This document shows positions 11,702 through 24,077 of a stretch of DNA of 64,000 nt, piece after piece. A program made the position numbers and the translations under genes. This DNA is from Aphrocallistes beatrix. Lineage: Eukaryota; Porifera; Hexactinellida; Sceptrulophora; Aphrocallistidae. Position 1 is the stretch's first letter. Each line of letters begins with the position of its first letter. The notes under the pieces were generated by a model that saw nothing but the letters and a program-made list of their open reading frames with translations, was not told where the DNA came from and searched no databases. The stretch is taken from assembly GCA_963281255.1 (NCBI GenBank), contig OY725489.1:6262523-6326522 (forward strand), in the 5' to 3' direction.

Positions 11702-12603
11702 CTTAGGGCATTCAATTAGTTCGTAACCCTGCAATTATTTTTATTATTGGGCACAGATTTGGCACACTGGACCATACGCATTAAAAAATATCGTGTACAT
11801 AACCTTGGGGGCCCAGCGATCGGGTCTTGGTAATCCTGGGGGAGCACTCCCTTTTGCCACCCATACCTTATTCTGTTGCTTGCGTGGAGGCTCTGAATAT
11901 CTTACCCAAGTTTCATCCCCGGTACATATTTCAGATAATCGCCTCTCATCGCAATGCTCATATTTTTCAAGCAAGTTTTTGTCCATTCTCAATCGGTTCT
12001 CATTTTGAGCCTGTGTTAAGAAATGTGGCATCCAACGTGAACAAATCTTTGACATACCAAGATGCTTTGTCAGAATAGTATGAACACTTCCCGTTGACAA
12101 GTCCAGGGTGCCAGCTAACTGTTCGACTGTAATATGCGGATCAGAATCACACATTTCAGCTACAAGAGCAATATTGTTGGAGGTAGTAGCAGTAACGGGT
12201 TGTCCCATCCGAGGGTCATCTTCTATCGACTCCCTACCTCCACGAAAACGAAGACTCCACTTCTTAACCGTCGATTCCGAACAGGCCTCTTCCCCAAATA
12301 CGGTAACCAAATCTTGGTGAATATTCCTTGGAGTATCGCTGAGTAATGAGCGAATTTTGATGTAGGCTCTCTGCTCAAGTAAAATTTCGCTCGATTTAGA
12401 AGCCATAAATTCTTCTGTGGTTACTAGTATAGTCAATCTTTAGGAAAGCCTAACTTGGAAATTAATCAATCGATTCTATCAAACTAAATTGTTCCTACTA
12501 GAAGAATATATATATAGCTATATAATTGAAAGCAAATAGGGGAGAATTGTGGTTAAACAATATGAGTAAAAGCAAGGGTTACGAACTAATTGAATGCCCT
12601 AAG
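11702..12603 (-). mobile_element. mariner element, internally deleted
   Basis: Inverted ends begin CTTAGGGCATTCAATTAGTT and run for about 30 bp; both sides are flanked by TA. Length is 902 bp, compared with about 1.3 kb for complete mariners. It lies inside Ginger A about 130 bp from that element's left end, so it inserted later. Confidence 0.85.
11744..12436 (-). pseudogene. mariner transposase, N-terminal two-thirds
   Basis: The open frame has 230 codons. Residues 15-65 form the first helix-turn-helix (QRAYIKIRSLLSD ... CSESTVKKWSLRFRGGR). A second helix-turn-helix follows with TVEQLAGTLDLSTGSVHTIL, and the first catalytic aspartate is in TGDETWVRYSEP near residue 170. The frame ends shortly after VMYTIFFNAYG. 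The segments with the second and third catalytic aspartates (normally in HDNA and SPDL contexts) are missing, so the deletion removed the C-terminal third. It cannot be active by itself. Full-length relatives have about 345 residues. Confidence 0.85.
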
Positions 12604-12744
12604 TATTAGTGATACTATGATCGATATATAAACATGAATTGTCCATGTTTGTATAACGAAAATCTACATTGAGCATTACAAACAGAACACAAACCAAACC
12701 AAACTAAACCAAACAAAGACAGAACAGACTAAAGTAGCAGATCA

Positions 12745-15440
12745 AAGCTCGTAAGATGTTTGTTAACTGAAGAATACGAAGCGATCTCGAACTTCCTTAC
12801 TCAAGATGTGTATCCCACATCTGTTCTCGAATCAAAGAAGAAGACGTGTCAGGTAAAGAGGAACTTTCGGGTCAAAGCCTCACAATATGTAGTCGGAAAA
12901 GATGATAAACTTTTCAAGGTAAATGCATAAACTTTGTTCTAACATTTTATCATTACTTTTATTTCTCAACTATCTAGAACAAGTAATAAGTTATAGAAAT
13001 AAAGTCAACTCCGTTTAATCGGGGCAAGTCTCCAGGAACGAAATGGTTCCCATACATAGAAGTTGATATGTACTAAATTTCATCGCTTAATCAGGACAAA
13101 ATATCCGGGAACAAAGTGTCCCGATTAAGCGGAGTCACCTGTATAATGAAACTGTAAATGGTGATGGGGAGAGTCCATAGGCATGGGACACTAATTGAGC
13201 TGAAAGAATTGGATTATATTTTAGCGAGCTACACCATTTTACCTCACATAGATGGGAAATGGAGTCCGTATCCAAATTCTGGCGGCTCGAGCCCTCCACC
13301 ATTGGAGAGGATCCAATTTAATTTATCAATTTCTCTGAGAAACAGTGGTATGGTATGGACCGTATGGTGCATTGTTTCGTATCATAATACATCCCTGTAT
13401 CTATAATCGACGCATTGGTTTAGTGCGTGGTACAATGTACATGACTGATACTTCAAATATCCGAACTGTTAATTTATTACTTTGATAGGTGGAGATAAAC
13501 GGAAACCAATCACATACCTACAAAGTTGTTGGTTCAAATCGAGTTGCAGATGTTATCAAACTGTACCACAACGGTCCTGCACATCCTGGTATCAACAGTA
13601 CAATCAAGCTTGTCAAACAGAAGTATTTCTGGCCAGGAATGAGCAAGGAAATTAGAGAATATGTATGTTCGATTTTCGCATTGCAATTTTTCTTATGGAT
13701 TGTGTAAACAATGTGTCATTTTGAATTTAGTCTTAGAAAAAAATCCTGATTAGTGACTACTCATAGGATTTCAATACTGGAGATTATTCTAGTCAAAACT
13801 ATGAACCTGCACTTTAATATAAACCTACATTTTAACATAAGTACTGGAGTTATACATTTAGACGTACATCAAAGAACCTTATTTTGATAATTAACACATT
13901 AATTTCTTTTTGAAAGTTTTAATGATTTACTATTATCACCTGACTTTGATAATCAAGTGTGTTATTTGAATTTAGATGAAACCAGATTAGTTACTCAATA
14001 CCACTTGTTCAACAGTGATAAATGCCTTTCATTCAAGTCATTCCTTATTACAAAAATATTTTCTCATTCACGCAATCGTTTGTAATTGTAACTATCAAAT
14101 AATTCCTGACAAATATCTCGCAACTTGAAGATGACTTGTGAAATCGGTAAACATCTTGTTATTGCATTCCATTACTAATTTGATCGTATGTCTTCTTTAG
14201 GTCAAAACTTGTCATGGTTGTCGAACTGAAGCCGCACTACCACCGCAACCTCAAAGAAAACTGCATCCAATCCCTCCCCCAGATCAACCCTGGAAACATA
14301 TTTGTATTGACCTTGTTTGCGATTTACAAGGTACTAACAAAGATTGGTATAAACATCTCCTGGTAACAACATGTTACCTCAGTAAATTCTCTGCAGTCCG
14401 CCCTTTGAAAACAAAAACAAGTAGAGAAGTTTTGACACAACTGGAGAGTATTTATTTTACTCTAGGAGTACCTCAGGTTATCCAGCATTATCAAGATCCT
14501 GAGTTTGTTAGCAAGGCATGTGGCTCTTTGCAAGGAAAACCAATTCCAAAAAGTATTTTTTAATTGTAAAGTTAAATTAATATACGTGTATATCATTAGG
14601 AGTTTCAAGAATTTCACAGGAAATTGGGAGTTGATAATCGCAAGACAACTGCTTACCATCCAGAGAGTAATGGTCTCGTCGAAGCACATAATAAAATAAT
14701 TAAAACCAAGCTCCATAAAATGGTAAAAGAAACAGGAGAAGAATGGCCGAGCAAATTACAAGCTGCTGTTCTGGCTGCAAATACATGTTGGAAGAGATCA
14801 ACAGATTACTCACCATTTACCTGATGTATGGCAGAGAAGCTAACTGTATTGAACTATTTTCTCATACTAATATACGTGTTGAAATTGAAGATATTGAGGA
14901 TCTAAAGTTCTAAACAATATGCAAATTCTAACCAATCCAGATGAAGGAGCTGACACATTCTCCCACAACTCCGAAAATCCTGATGAATGGATATGCCCAC
15001 TAATGGAAGCTCGGTCTATATCACGGACAAATACTCATGCTAACATCTTGAAAGAGCAATTAAAGCAAAAACATGTATTTGATAGTAAAGTGAAGAAAAA
15101 CAGGTAATTTTGCATTAATAGAAGGTAATTGTAGCTGTTTTAATGGGATATCTTTCAACAGTTCGAAAATCAATCAAGGAGATCCAATTCCTTTTTCGGA
15201 ATATACGAAAAGCCAAGAAAATGCCAGGAACTAAGACAGAACCTAAATATATTGGGCCTGTTATTGCAACTGAAGTGACGGATAGTCATGCACTAGTTGT
15301 CAAGGAAGGCAGTGACTCTAAAAGCAGAAAAATTCCGCTTCACCTCGCTAGGCCCTACTTTCCACGGTCTGAAGCCAAACTGACAAAGCGTAAAAACAGT
15401 GATCTCCCAACCAACGTTCAAACAAAGAAATACAAGGTAA
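12745..15440 (+). pseudogene. Ginger A integrase-type transposase, spliced
   Basis: A first exon near 12750-12918 encodes LTEEYEAISNFLTQDVYP and ends at a GTAAAT donor. The exon at 13491-13667 holds the H2C2 zinc finger (HPGINSTIKLVKQKYFWPGM). The exon starting near 14206, after a TTTAG acceptor, begins the rve core (CIDLVCDL, then VIQHYQDPEF). The stretch 14620-14823 has HPESNGLVEAHN with the catalytic glutamate, and 15180-15437 has a GPY-like module (YIGPVIATEVTDSHALVV). The gene is broken in several places. In Ginger elements this protein cuts and joins DNA in the manner of retroviral-type integrases; the element has no LTR. Confidence 0.8.
13002..13141 (+). mobile_element. Degenerate pogo-type miniature element
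   Basis: It runs from AGTCAACTCCGTTTAATCGG to the complement-like end TTAAGCGGAGTCACCTG. It is a diverged copy of 23094-23285 lying in the presumed first intron of the Ginger A gene. Confidence 0.55.
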
Positions 15441-15504
15441 TATAATTATTTTATCATGTACTGACAAAAATTTTGCAAAATTTAAAATTATATTATAAAT
15501 AGGG

Positions 15505-15866
15505 GCATAGTTTGAGTTTATTTGAGCCATGGACACTCGATACAATTGGAGATGATGGTAATTGTCTTTTCAGGTGCCTTTCCAAGATAATTACCGGCAG
15601 TGAGCAGTATCACGCCAAACTCGGTGCGAAATTTGTCGATACATACTCAGCGATGGTAAAGATACAATTGGTTGGTACTTCAGTCAGGTCTTGTCAACTA
15701 CTCCTGCAGAATATCTTAGTGAGAAGTGTATGTATAACACAGGCAACTGGGGAAGTGATGTGGAATTAATGGCTGCATCTGCACTGCTGAAGACTGATAT
15801 TTATGTTGCGAACAAAATATACCGGACAGATGATAGATCATTTCTGAAGTGCGGTGGTCACGTATA
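15505..15866 (+). pseudogene. OTU-type cysteine protease domain of Ginger A
   Basis: After an intron with a plausible AG acceptor near 15503, the translation gives LFEPWTLDTIGDDGNCLFRC, where the aspartate and cysteine of the DGNC motif are the OTU catalytic pair. SKIITGSEQYHAKL follows. Further on, NWGSDVELMAASALLKTDI matches the second half of the fold. The domain would be the C-terminal part of the Ginger polyprotein, since it follows the GPY module directly. OTU proteins remove ubiquitin or cleave polyproteins; its role in Ginger is unknown. This copy is broken. Confidence 0.78.
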
Positions 15867-16254
15867 AGATCCTCCAACGACAACAGCAAAAATAGTGCAA
15901 TATACATTTCCAATTTTTATTATCACTACCAACCTGTTACTAGAATGATTAACAGCCTTACTCCAACATTTAATTGCACTGAAAAACATCAGGATATCCA
16001 AACAATTAATTGAGCCTCCTAAACCACTAATACTACTATAATGAACTTTGACCCGATCGATCTTTCCTCCCTCATTTACTGGCTGAACAAAGTAACACTA
16101 AACACCAGACATCCATCTCAAGTGTATTGCGGGAGAGGCAACGCAACTGACGAGTCCAAGCTGGGACGAAACACATATTGAAACAGAAGACAAGTGAGTT
16201 TCTAAATTAAGTGTCTGGGTGAGTATTCGCAAAGTGTCTAAATTATCTCTGTTG

Positions 16255-16338
16255 CTAAGTTGACTAATTCATTAAAAAATGATAAATAATTATGAATTAT
16301 TCGAATTATTCATTATTTAGTGAATTAGTCAACTTAGG
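16255..16338. repeat. Short hairpin repeat in Ginger A
   Basis: CTAAGTTGACTAATTCA at the left is repeated as a perfect 17 bp inverted copy at the right, 84 bp overall, with an AT-rich middle that is itself partly palindromic. It may be a tiny miniature element. Confidence 0.55.
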
Positions 16339-16568
16339 ACTCTGTTGTGGTATCTAAATGTTTATTTTATGCTATCAAGACGATAATCCAAACATAAAAA
16401 ATAATTTGAGTAAAAAGATTTTATATCAAATTTATTTGAATTTGTTTTCAATTTCTAAATTTTTTAATATCTGTAAATTTTAGGCTATTTTCTAGCATAG
16501 TAATAGACAATTAGATACCACAATTTGTATTTGTCTGTAATGTTGAATCGACCCTACTCTCGCTACTA

Positions 16569-16717
16569 CAGTAGACTCCGCTTAGGACCAATAGGACCAC
16601 ATCGGTCAGAGGACATTTTGGACCAATTAGAGAACCCTATGAAACATAAATATTTTGTATTAGCTATGCAGTATTCCAGTCCTGCCAAAAGGTTGCCCTA
16701 TTAAGCAGAGTCAACTG
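16569..16717 (+). mobile_element. Diverged pogo-type miniature element
   Basis: It runs from CAGTAGACTCCGCTTAGGAC to the inverted end CCTATTAAGCAGAGTCAACTG, flanked by TA on both sides. It is the same family as 23094-23285 with internal loss. Confidence 0.65.
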
Positions 16718-17326
16718 TATTTATTATCAGTACACTCGACCTGCGGTACACTCGACTGGCGGTACACTCGACTATTGAAATACTAATCTGCCCAAAGTAT
16801 TCGTACATCCTAATATTTTCCATACAAATAATAACAATAAGTTAAGTATTTTTAGCAAATCTATACTAGTGGTGAGTGACAAACTTTTTAATTTGTCTTA
16901 AATTCATTCTCTAACTATTCAATTGCTATACTTCCTAAAAGCACTGCTTATAATTAGCTATATGGAAATATTATTGTGTATTAATATTTTTGGCAGGACA
17001 GTAGCTATGCAACCATTGGTAATAAACTCGATTTTGTCTGCATAATTATTGTGTGTAGGAATGCCAATTCAAGCCAGTCTATCATATTTAGATAATCGAT
17101 CGCTCCATTTAGTTTTTCGAAAACAGGCACTTAATCAGGCTATTCTAGAAATGAATGAATACAAGTATAATTCAAACGAAAAATGATACCGACTTTCTTT
17201 AATTGTCGACAATAGTAATTCTCTTTCATGCTAAAATTTCGAGCGTTAGAAATTAGTGATTCTATAAAATTTGAGTGGAGTGGATTGGCATCCCAAACGG
17301 AGCGGGATAACGTTATGTTTAGACGA

Positions 17327-17765
17327 GGCGACGATCACTTTTATACGTTACTACATATTCGCATCGCAACCCTTATAAACAATTATCGTTGGAGAGGAAC
17401 TGGATGGCTAGTGGGGGAGAACCAAGGCCGTAGGAGCAAGTGTGGTAGGTGCGGTGGCTGTCGCACAATTATTTTTGTCCACCGCACCAGAATGGGAATT
17501 CATGCTCTCATTCCGACTAATTTCAATTCTGGAAATATTTGCTAACTACAGCCTTGGAGGAGGAGGCGATCATTTTCAATTAAATTACTATTTACTCGCA
17601 TCGCACTTCTTGTAAATCTATTCGCTGGAGAGGAATGGGATGGCTATTGGGGAGGAGGAGGCCATCACAATTATACCAAATTACTATTTACTCGCATCGC
17701 ACTCCTTGTAAATATATTCGCTGGAGAGGAATGGGATGGCTATTGGGGAGGAGGAGGCCATCATA
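17327..17765 (+). repeat. 96 bp tandem repeat in Ginger A
   Basis: Units contain TTACTCGCATCGCA, CGCTGGAGAGGAA and GATGGCTATTGGGGAGGAGG and recur with spacing of about 96 bp at 17565, 17660 and 17756. An earlier unit at 17327-17425 is separated by about 125 bp of other sequence. A frame of 105 codons over the region is a by-product of the repeat. Related single units lie at 46850-46910 and 60500-60560. Confidence 0.7.
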
Positions 17766-18417
17766 TCTAAAATTAAGCACTAATTGGTGAATGCACACCG
17801 CTCTGTAAACCTAAGTCTGGAGAAACCGAGATGTACATGTACAGAAGAAGAATGCACAGAAACTAGTAATATTTATCTATACTTTCCCATGTTTGAATGT
17901 TGCTTTTATTCGAACTAATTTATTATTATTTATATATTAGTCATCAATTCAAGACATTTGGCTATTAGTTCTTAAAGAAAGCGTTACATGCTTTGGAAGT
18001 AGACGATGTTAGTATCATTTTTAAGGGCAGAGTCATTGTACGTAATTCATGGCTGCATGTTTAAAATTTAAGATTTATAAACAAATTTGAATCCAGATTA
18101 ATCAACAAGGGCATCACCAAACATGAAGCTAAAAATAAAAATTAGTTGAAACACTTGAAACCATAATATCAAAGGAATGAGAACATAATTATATGGTGAC
18201 CTTGATCTCAGGATATCATATAGAAGAGACGCAATTGGTATCAAAACAAACATCTTAAATCTACTGTGAATAGGTACATAGTATTTTCGTGAATAATTTA
18301 AGCTATGGTAAAGAGGAAGGCATTGTTATTGAAACAGTTACTCGCGAACATCATTCAATGTCAGGAAATAGAGAGTATTGAATATTATTAGCATTGCCTA
18401 AGTTTATTTGAGTGTGG

Positions 18418-18621
18418 GGGATGTAAATCTCACGCTACGTAGGTATTCCTGCCTTATCAATTGAGTTGTAAGAATCTCACGCTACTATAATTTCCCTGGT
18501 TTACTAATATAAGGGTGTAAGAATCTCATGGGTGTGGAGATCTCACGCTCCTACTAGGATATCCCTGGTTTACTAATACAAGGGTGTAAGAATCTCACGG
18601 GTGTGGAAATCTCACGTAACA
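18418..18621 (-). repeat. Ginger A right inverted end with subterminal boxes
   Basis: Three rounds of GTAAGAATCTCAC-type boxes with CCTGGTTTACTAATA spacers end in the terminal CGTAACA. This end has one more repeat unit than the left end, whose array is cut short by the mariner insertion. Confidence 0.75.
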
Positions 18622-18625
18622 GTAC

Positions 18626-19322
18626 GTGGTGAGTCTATTGCAGACTTAGCCACTGCTATATATGGTAAATTAAAGAACACTTTAATGATCGTGATTACGT
18701 CACGCCACGTATTATGATGTCTCCTAAAAATGAGACAACTGAAAAGATAAATAAATACGTGATTGATCAACTTCCTGGTGAAGCAAAGGTATTACTGAGT
18801 GCAGACTCAGTAGATATCAGTCAGGCAGCTATGTATCCTACTGAATATCTTAATTCTATTACGCCTACTAGCTTGCCTCCACACCGTCTCTACCTTAAGG
18901 AGTATGCGTCAATTATACTCTTGCGCAGTCTCGATCCCACGAATGGGATGTGTAATGGCACCCGATTACTAATTAGAGCATTTTTAAACAATGTTATAGA
19001 TACCTAAAATTGCCACAGGTATCCATTGTGGCAAACGAGTGTTCATTCCTCGCATTATAATGACTCCTTCTGAAACAGATTTTCCATTTGTGCTCAGACG
19101 GAAGCAGTTTCCCATTCGCCCTGCCTACTGTATAACAATTAACAAAGGGCAGGGGCAGAGTCTAGAATCTGTTGGTATATTTTTACCATCTCCTGATGCC
19201 ATATTCAGTCATGGGCAATTGTACGTTGCCCTGAGTCGAGTTAAGACCCTAAGGGCTTGAAAGTCATGGTTTGCGGAGCAAACTATCCCACTTCGGGTGG
19301 CGTTTGGATTAGGAATGTGGTC
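18626..19322 (+). pseudogene. Helitron helicase, C-terminal part
   Basis: Immediately after the GTAC duplication the Helitron frame resumes with VRGESIADLATAIYG. A shift follows into DRDYVTPRIMMSPKNETTEKIN and, after a further break near 19005, [15 protein letters not shown] and [18 protein letters not shown]. These match helicase motifs V and VI of PIF1-like enzymes; the arginine of the LSRV motif acts in ATP hydrolysis. Past a shift at about 19256, the sequence [12 protein letters not shown] continues to the second Ginger insertion at 19323. Reading resumes at 24223. Confidence 0.85.
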
Positions 19323-19465
19323 TGTTTCGTGCGTTTTTAACTCACTAGTATTACTGGACCAGGGATATCGTGTGATTTTAACTCACTAGTATTACTGGAC
19401 TAGGGACATCGTGTGATTTTAACTCACTCTGTGTGATTCTAACACACTTTATTACTGGGACAGGT
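19323..19465 (+). repeat. Ginger B left inverted end with subterminal boxes
   Basis: Two copies of a unit containing CTAGTATTACTGGACCAGGG are followed by GTGTGATTTTAACTCAC, a near-palindrome. A last diverged copy ends near 19465. The core CCAGGGATATC is shared with Ginger A. Confidence 0.75.
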
Positions 19466-19663
19466 TATCTTCTGCTGTGTGATTTTAACTCAATGAATTA
19501 TAGGAATACCTGCTATTGTATAATATGACTGAAGATGTAAAATTTGTTCTAAATTGTTTAGTATTTTTGATAATTTTCTCGTCATGTCTCACAAAGTAAC
19601 TCCATTATTTAATTAAACCCATTTTAATAAAGGCCAGTACGGTTCAATGACAAAGTATCCCTA

Positions 19664-20880
19664 CAGGGTGGCCGAACGAAATTGAGACAAATATATAGAC
19701 GTATCAACTATATTAGCTATAAAATTGAGAACTTCATTGTTTGAACAATAATGAATGAAATAGAGAAGAGAAAAGTTGTTGAGACCTATTTTCACAATGG
19801 ACAGAGTGCGTCTCAAATCTGGAAGCTTGTAAAAGATCTCGGAATATCACGAGCCACAGTCTACAGACTCGTTAAAAAGTACCAAAATGGTGGAAGTAGC
19901 GACAGGAAATTGGGTCTGGGGGTGAACTGTCAAATATGAACCGTAGTGCGAAGAGAAATATTGCTGATCGTCTGCGCGCAATCCAGCTCAGTCAGTCAGA
20001 AAAATCGCGAGAGAGATGGAATTCCAAAATCCACGGCTCAAGATATCGTCCGAAGGGACTTGAAACTGAGAGCAAGGAAGAAGGAAAAGAAACAAGCGCT
20101 CACAAGTTCCCAAAAGGCAAAAAGAGAGATCCAGAACTATTCGTCGATCGTTGGACCGCGACTCTCACAGACGAGTCTTTTTTTAGCGATGAAAAATATT
20201 TCTTGATGGATCAGCCCCTTAATCGCCAAAAGGATTGTTTACATCAAAGAAGGGACAAAGAAGCCCCTGAATAAGAAAACGATCATGGAAAAGAATAAAT
20301 TTAGCCGAAAACTCATGGTCTGGGCAGGGGCAGCCTATACCTAAAAACAGATCTGGTTTTCTTCAGGCAAGGAGAGACTGAATGCGGATCGGTACCAAAG
20401 AGCAGTTTTAGCTCCTTTTGTCGTTCCCCTTTGTCGTCAGCACAACCTCGCTTTCCAACAGGACTCCGCCCTTGCCACACGGCAACCAGTCGCAGAATTT
20501 TTGAGGACGGAAAATATCGATTTTTTGGACGAAATAAGATTGGCCGTCAAACTCCCCTGATCTCAATCCCCTTGACTACGGTATATGGGGTGAGCTGGAG
20601 TAGGAGGTGTATCGTAAGCCCTCAAAGAATTTGCAGGAACTGGAGAGCAAAATTCGACGAGCTTGGGAGAAATTGGATCTGTCCGAAGTGAACCGGTGCA
20701 TTGATCGATTTAAGGGACGATTGCGACAATGTGAAGATGCAAAGGTAGCCATTTCGAATGAAAATCTTTTGTAATAAACCATATACCGTAACTAGTTTTT
20801 GTTAAGAGTCTAAACTCAATTTAGGAATATACATACCTACGTTATTTTTAAATTTGTCTCAATTTCTTTCGGCCACACTG
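19664..20880 (+). mobile_element. Tc1/mariner-superfamily element, DDxD type
   Basis: Inverted ends begin CAGGGTGGCCGAACGAAATT (left) and CAGTGTGGCCGAAAGAAATT (right, complement), flanked by TA; length is 1217 bp. Inside, 19751-19936 encodes a helix-turn-helix (SQIWKLVKDLGISRATVYRL). Then, across changing frames, come ESFFSDEKYFL with the first catalytic aspartate, AFQQDSAL with the second, and LRYMG-like remains of the third region. At least three frameshifts and stops separate these pieces, so the transposase is dead. It sits inside Ginger B. Confidence 0.78.
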
Positions 20881-20947
20881 TATTCATCCATACAAACCAA
20901 CTTGTGATGAGATTAATTACTTGCTTAAGGAATATGAGCTCATAAAC

Positions 20948-21224
20948 TAGTGGTTCCCAACGGGGGCGTTTGCTTGCCTCAGGGGTCGCTGTGGAGGAAG
21001 GGGGCGGTAAATGAGAATGTATTGTAACACATGTAAACATTGAGAATCACACCAATGTCAAGGATCACATGTTCCAACTTCCATTACTACAAGTACTTAG
21101 AATCTTAGTAAACATATGATAATCACGAATTAAAAACTGGCTTAATAAATAATGAAGTAGAGGGCCTTATGAAAGTTGCAAGCACCTTAGGGGGCGTTAC
21201 AAAGGGAGAGGTTTTGAAACACTG
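20948..21224. mobile_element. hAT miniature element with 8 bp duplication
   Basis: The ends AGTGGTTCCCAAC and CAGTGTTTCAAAAC (complement) resemble hAT terminal repeats. The flanks carry a perfect 8 bp duplication TCATAAAC at 20940-20947 and 21225-21232. Length is 277 bp with no coding sequence. Confidence 0.82.
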
Positions 21225-22029
21225 TCATAAACGATCCATTCCTGTGTATGTATGATATGTTAGAAGATTTATAATTCTTTAATGTATTTTTGAAACCCCT
21301 TTCACTAATAAACATTATATGACAATGTAAGAGTCAGATTTTATTATTTATTGAGTAAATATAAGCATTCATTGTAAAGATATCTCAAAAGAGTAACATT
21401 ATTGATAGTAATATTATTAAGAATATGCTGAATGTACAAGTATAAGTATTTGACAATTCAATAAAATTGAAATGAAAAAAAAGTTGAAAACAAGTGCGTG
21501 ATGGCTTCTCCTCCCCTCAAGCCATCCCTTTCCTCTCCAGATTTTGTCAGATGCACTGTATCTGTTTGTGTTTTGATAATGTATAGATGGAATGTACCAT
21601 AGTTTGGACGAATTTTATTTGAACAGCGAGTTGGTATATTCCAGCTTTAGAGTAACGTGTGTAATGTTGTGTGAGTCTACAGTCAATTCACCAGACAAGC
21701 CTCAACTCAGATGGTTACCCAAGTGAGTAGATGTTTTAAAGCATTCATTCAGGTCAAGGGCAACATCACACAAGGGTTGAGCCATGTAAGTGTGTATTGT
21801 CGACAGTCTATCTCTTATAGTACATCCATTAAACATCAAACTCCAGATGATTCAGATGATTACTCCAAGTGAAATGTTAAAGCATTTTAGTCGAGGTACC
21901 GCCGTGCAAATGTACTCACTATTTTCGCGCCGCGCGAGTTTGTTCCACAGTCGGGTTATTATTGATTTATCAAACAAGCAGACAAAATGATTAACTCAGG
22001 TGTACTTCACATCCTTATTCTTGTGTTTC

Positions 22030-23440
22030 GTTTCGGCTTAGACTCGTCAGTTGCGCTGCCTTTCTCGCAATACACTTGAGATGGTTGAGTGGTGGAAAAG
22101 TGTTACTTTGGAAGTGATTCAGTCGGTAGAGCACGCGAAGAACAATCGTAAAGGCAGGAGGTATTAAGGTGATTTTAGTGGTAGACAGGTGGTATGTGTC
22201 TAATCAATGTTGATAATTTGGGCGGATTTGTCATCTTTATATAATGTTGGTAGGTAGCAGTCCTACGGTCATCTACTGCTAATTTTCGGTGAAATTCTTG
22301 AAATTCCTAATTCAGGAAGGAAAGAATCTGAGAAAATATAATCTTAGAAAATTTCTAATAAAAAGGGAAATATACCTTGCTGACAAACTCAGGTCCTTGA
22401 TCATGCTGGATAACTGATCTGGGGAGGAATTGGTTGCAGTTTCCTTTGAGGTTGAGGTGGTAAATTAGCATCAGTCTGACAGTGATGACAAGTTTTTTTC
22501 TGAAGAGAGAAGATTGGTACGTCATAACACAGGATGTTTACCGAAAGTCAACATAGTATCAGTTTCTATATGACAAGTCATTGAACATGACTTGAGTCAA
22601 AAGTTCAAATTTTGTTCAAGTCATGTTCAATTACCTAATAGCTATCTATGTATTCAATTTTGAATTCTATACTTAGTGGGTCGTCTGAGAAAACAAGAAT
22701 TTATGTTCTCGCGCATAAACTACGCGATGCGAGTACAAGCAAATTTTGATAGCATCGCAACAAAACAAACCATTAATTAATAATCTCAAAAATACATCTG
22801 CAGACAATATAATTTAGCTACAGTTGGCTCTCGTGAAATACAAACACTTGTGGACAAATGAAATGCGTTCATATAATCCGAGATCCGTATTAATCGGAGT
22901 GATTGGAATGTCTATTCATTTGCGAGTGTGGGGGATAAATAGTTCGTTCGTCTTATCCGGAGTTACAAATTTACAAGCCTACTATACGCGTAATGTTCCA
23001 AGTAAAACAAATGTGTAATAAAATACAAAGATCAAATAATTAACTCAATACTTACATATTTTTGATATCTTCATTCATTCCTGGTCAAACATACAGTCGA
23101 CTCCGCTTAATAGGGTCACATCGGTCAGAGGACATTTTGCCCCGATAAAGCGGAGTACCCTATTAACCGAAAGTATTTTGTATTAGCTTCTATGTGTGAG
23201 AGCTATTCCGGTCCAGCCAAAAGTGGCCCGATTAATTAAGCGGTTGACCCGATTAACCAGTGACCCTATTAACCGGAGTCGACTGTATTTCTGTCCGATA
23301 GCTTTTATGGTAGCGTTGATGCCAGGGTGCAAGACTGTCAGGACCGTCATGGTACAGTTTGAGTCTTCCTCTTCAACTTGACCTGAACAAACTACTTCGT
23401 ATGAAGTTACTTTATTTCCACTGATGATCACCTACTCAAA
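22030..23440 (-). pseudogene. Ginger B transposase remnants
   Basis: On the minus strand, 23286-23430 encodes VIISGNKVTSYEVV and HPGINATIKAIGQKY, the zinc-finger exon. The block at 22380-22500 matches the part of the Ginger A core that encodes VIQH-DQ-PEFVS and the proline-rich lead to it. The block at 22030-22095 matches in reverse the sequence following the OTU domain of Ginger A (16100-16170). Intervening exons are missing. A pogo-type miniature element sits in the zinc-finger exon. The gene is broken and heavily reduced. Confidence 0.7.
23094..23285 (+). mobile_element. pogo-type miniature element
   Basis: It is 192 bp long, with ends CAGTCGACTCCGCTTAATAG and the inverse CCGGAGTCGACTG, flanked by TA. 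Most of the element is a palindrome built from variations of CCCGATTAAGCGG. It is inserted in the zinc-finger exon of Ginger B. The TA duplication and ends suit the pogo/Tigger branch of Tc1/mariner. Confidence 0.82.
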
Positions 23441-24077
23441 ATTAATTAATATTAATTAAAATTATTGCCAAATGTCATCATACATACAAACTACTGTATA
23501 TCAGTATAGCCGCGCTCCTAGAAACCAGAGATGCCAACTCTCATGGAATCACGGAGTTTACAAAAATCTTACGGTAGCATGATCTCACAAGCAATTCCCC
23601 AATCTAAGAATTTTCTTATTTCAGCCCCAAATTAATCTCATATAAATCGCTAAGGGGGAGGGCGGCATTTTATTAGCAATTTTGTGATTATTCAATGAAG
23701 CCATGATGCAGCAAACAAGTTTTCAATCAATAAATTTGTTCCGAATAAATTATCAATAAAAAAACAACCTTGAATATCATGTTATCCTCTCCAATCTGAT
23801 ATTGCGAAGTCTTTACCCGAAAGTTCTTCTTGGCGTGACATGTCTTCTTTGACTCGAGAACGTACTTTGGATACACATTCGTGTAAGAAAGTCTGAGATT
23901 GCACTGTACTCGTCTGTTTTCATCTTCGCGAATTACAATGCTGTTACTGATACGTATTGTGAAAAATTCAGCTTTGAAAAAGTCTGTTTTGGTTGAATTA
24001 GTACATCAAACAATCAACAATTTATATTATCAACTAAAAATACACTATGCAGAATATACCTGTCCCATTAATAAAGT

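Larger units (their letters stand above)
11573..18621 (+). mobile_element. Ginger-type DNA transposon A
   Basis: The ends are inverted: TGTTGCGTGAGATTTCC on the left and the complement of TGTTACGTGAGATTTCC on the right, flanked by a 4 bp duplication GTAC (11569-11572 and 18622-18625). It carries a spliced gene on the plus strand with an H2C2 zinc finger, an rve integrase core, a GPY-like module and an OTU domain, which is the Ginger architecture; inverted rather than direct ends exclude an LTR element. Length is 7049 bp including an internal mariner. Removing one GTAC leaves Helitron helicase codons continuous across the site. The gene is broken in several places. Confidence 0.85.

Noticed and set aside
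11793-12346. Plus-strand frames opposite the mariner transposase
   Set aside because: They are antisense shadows of the minus-strand transposase, which has clear motifs.
17228-17545. A 105-codon frame with Cys-rich GRRSKCGRCGGC
   Set aside because: It lies over the 96 bp tandem repeat and its cysteines come from a G-rich stretch; no zinc-binding spacing is kept.
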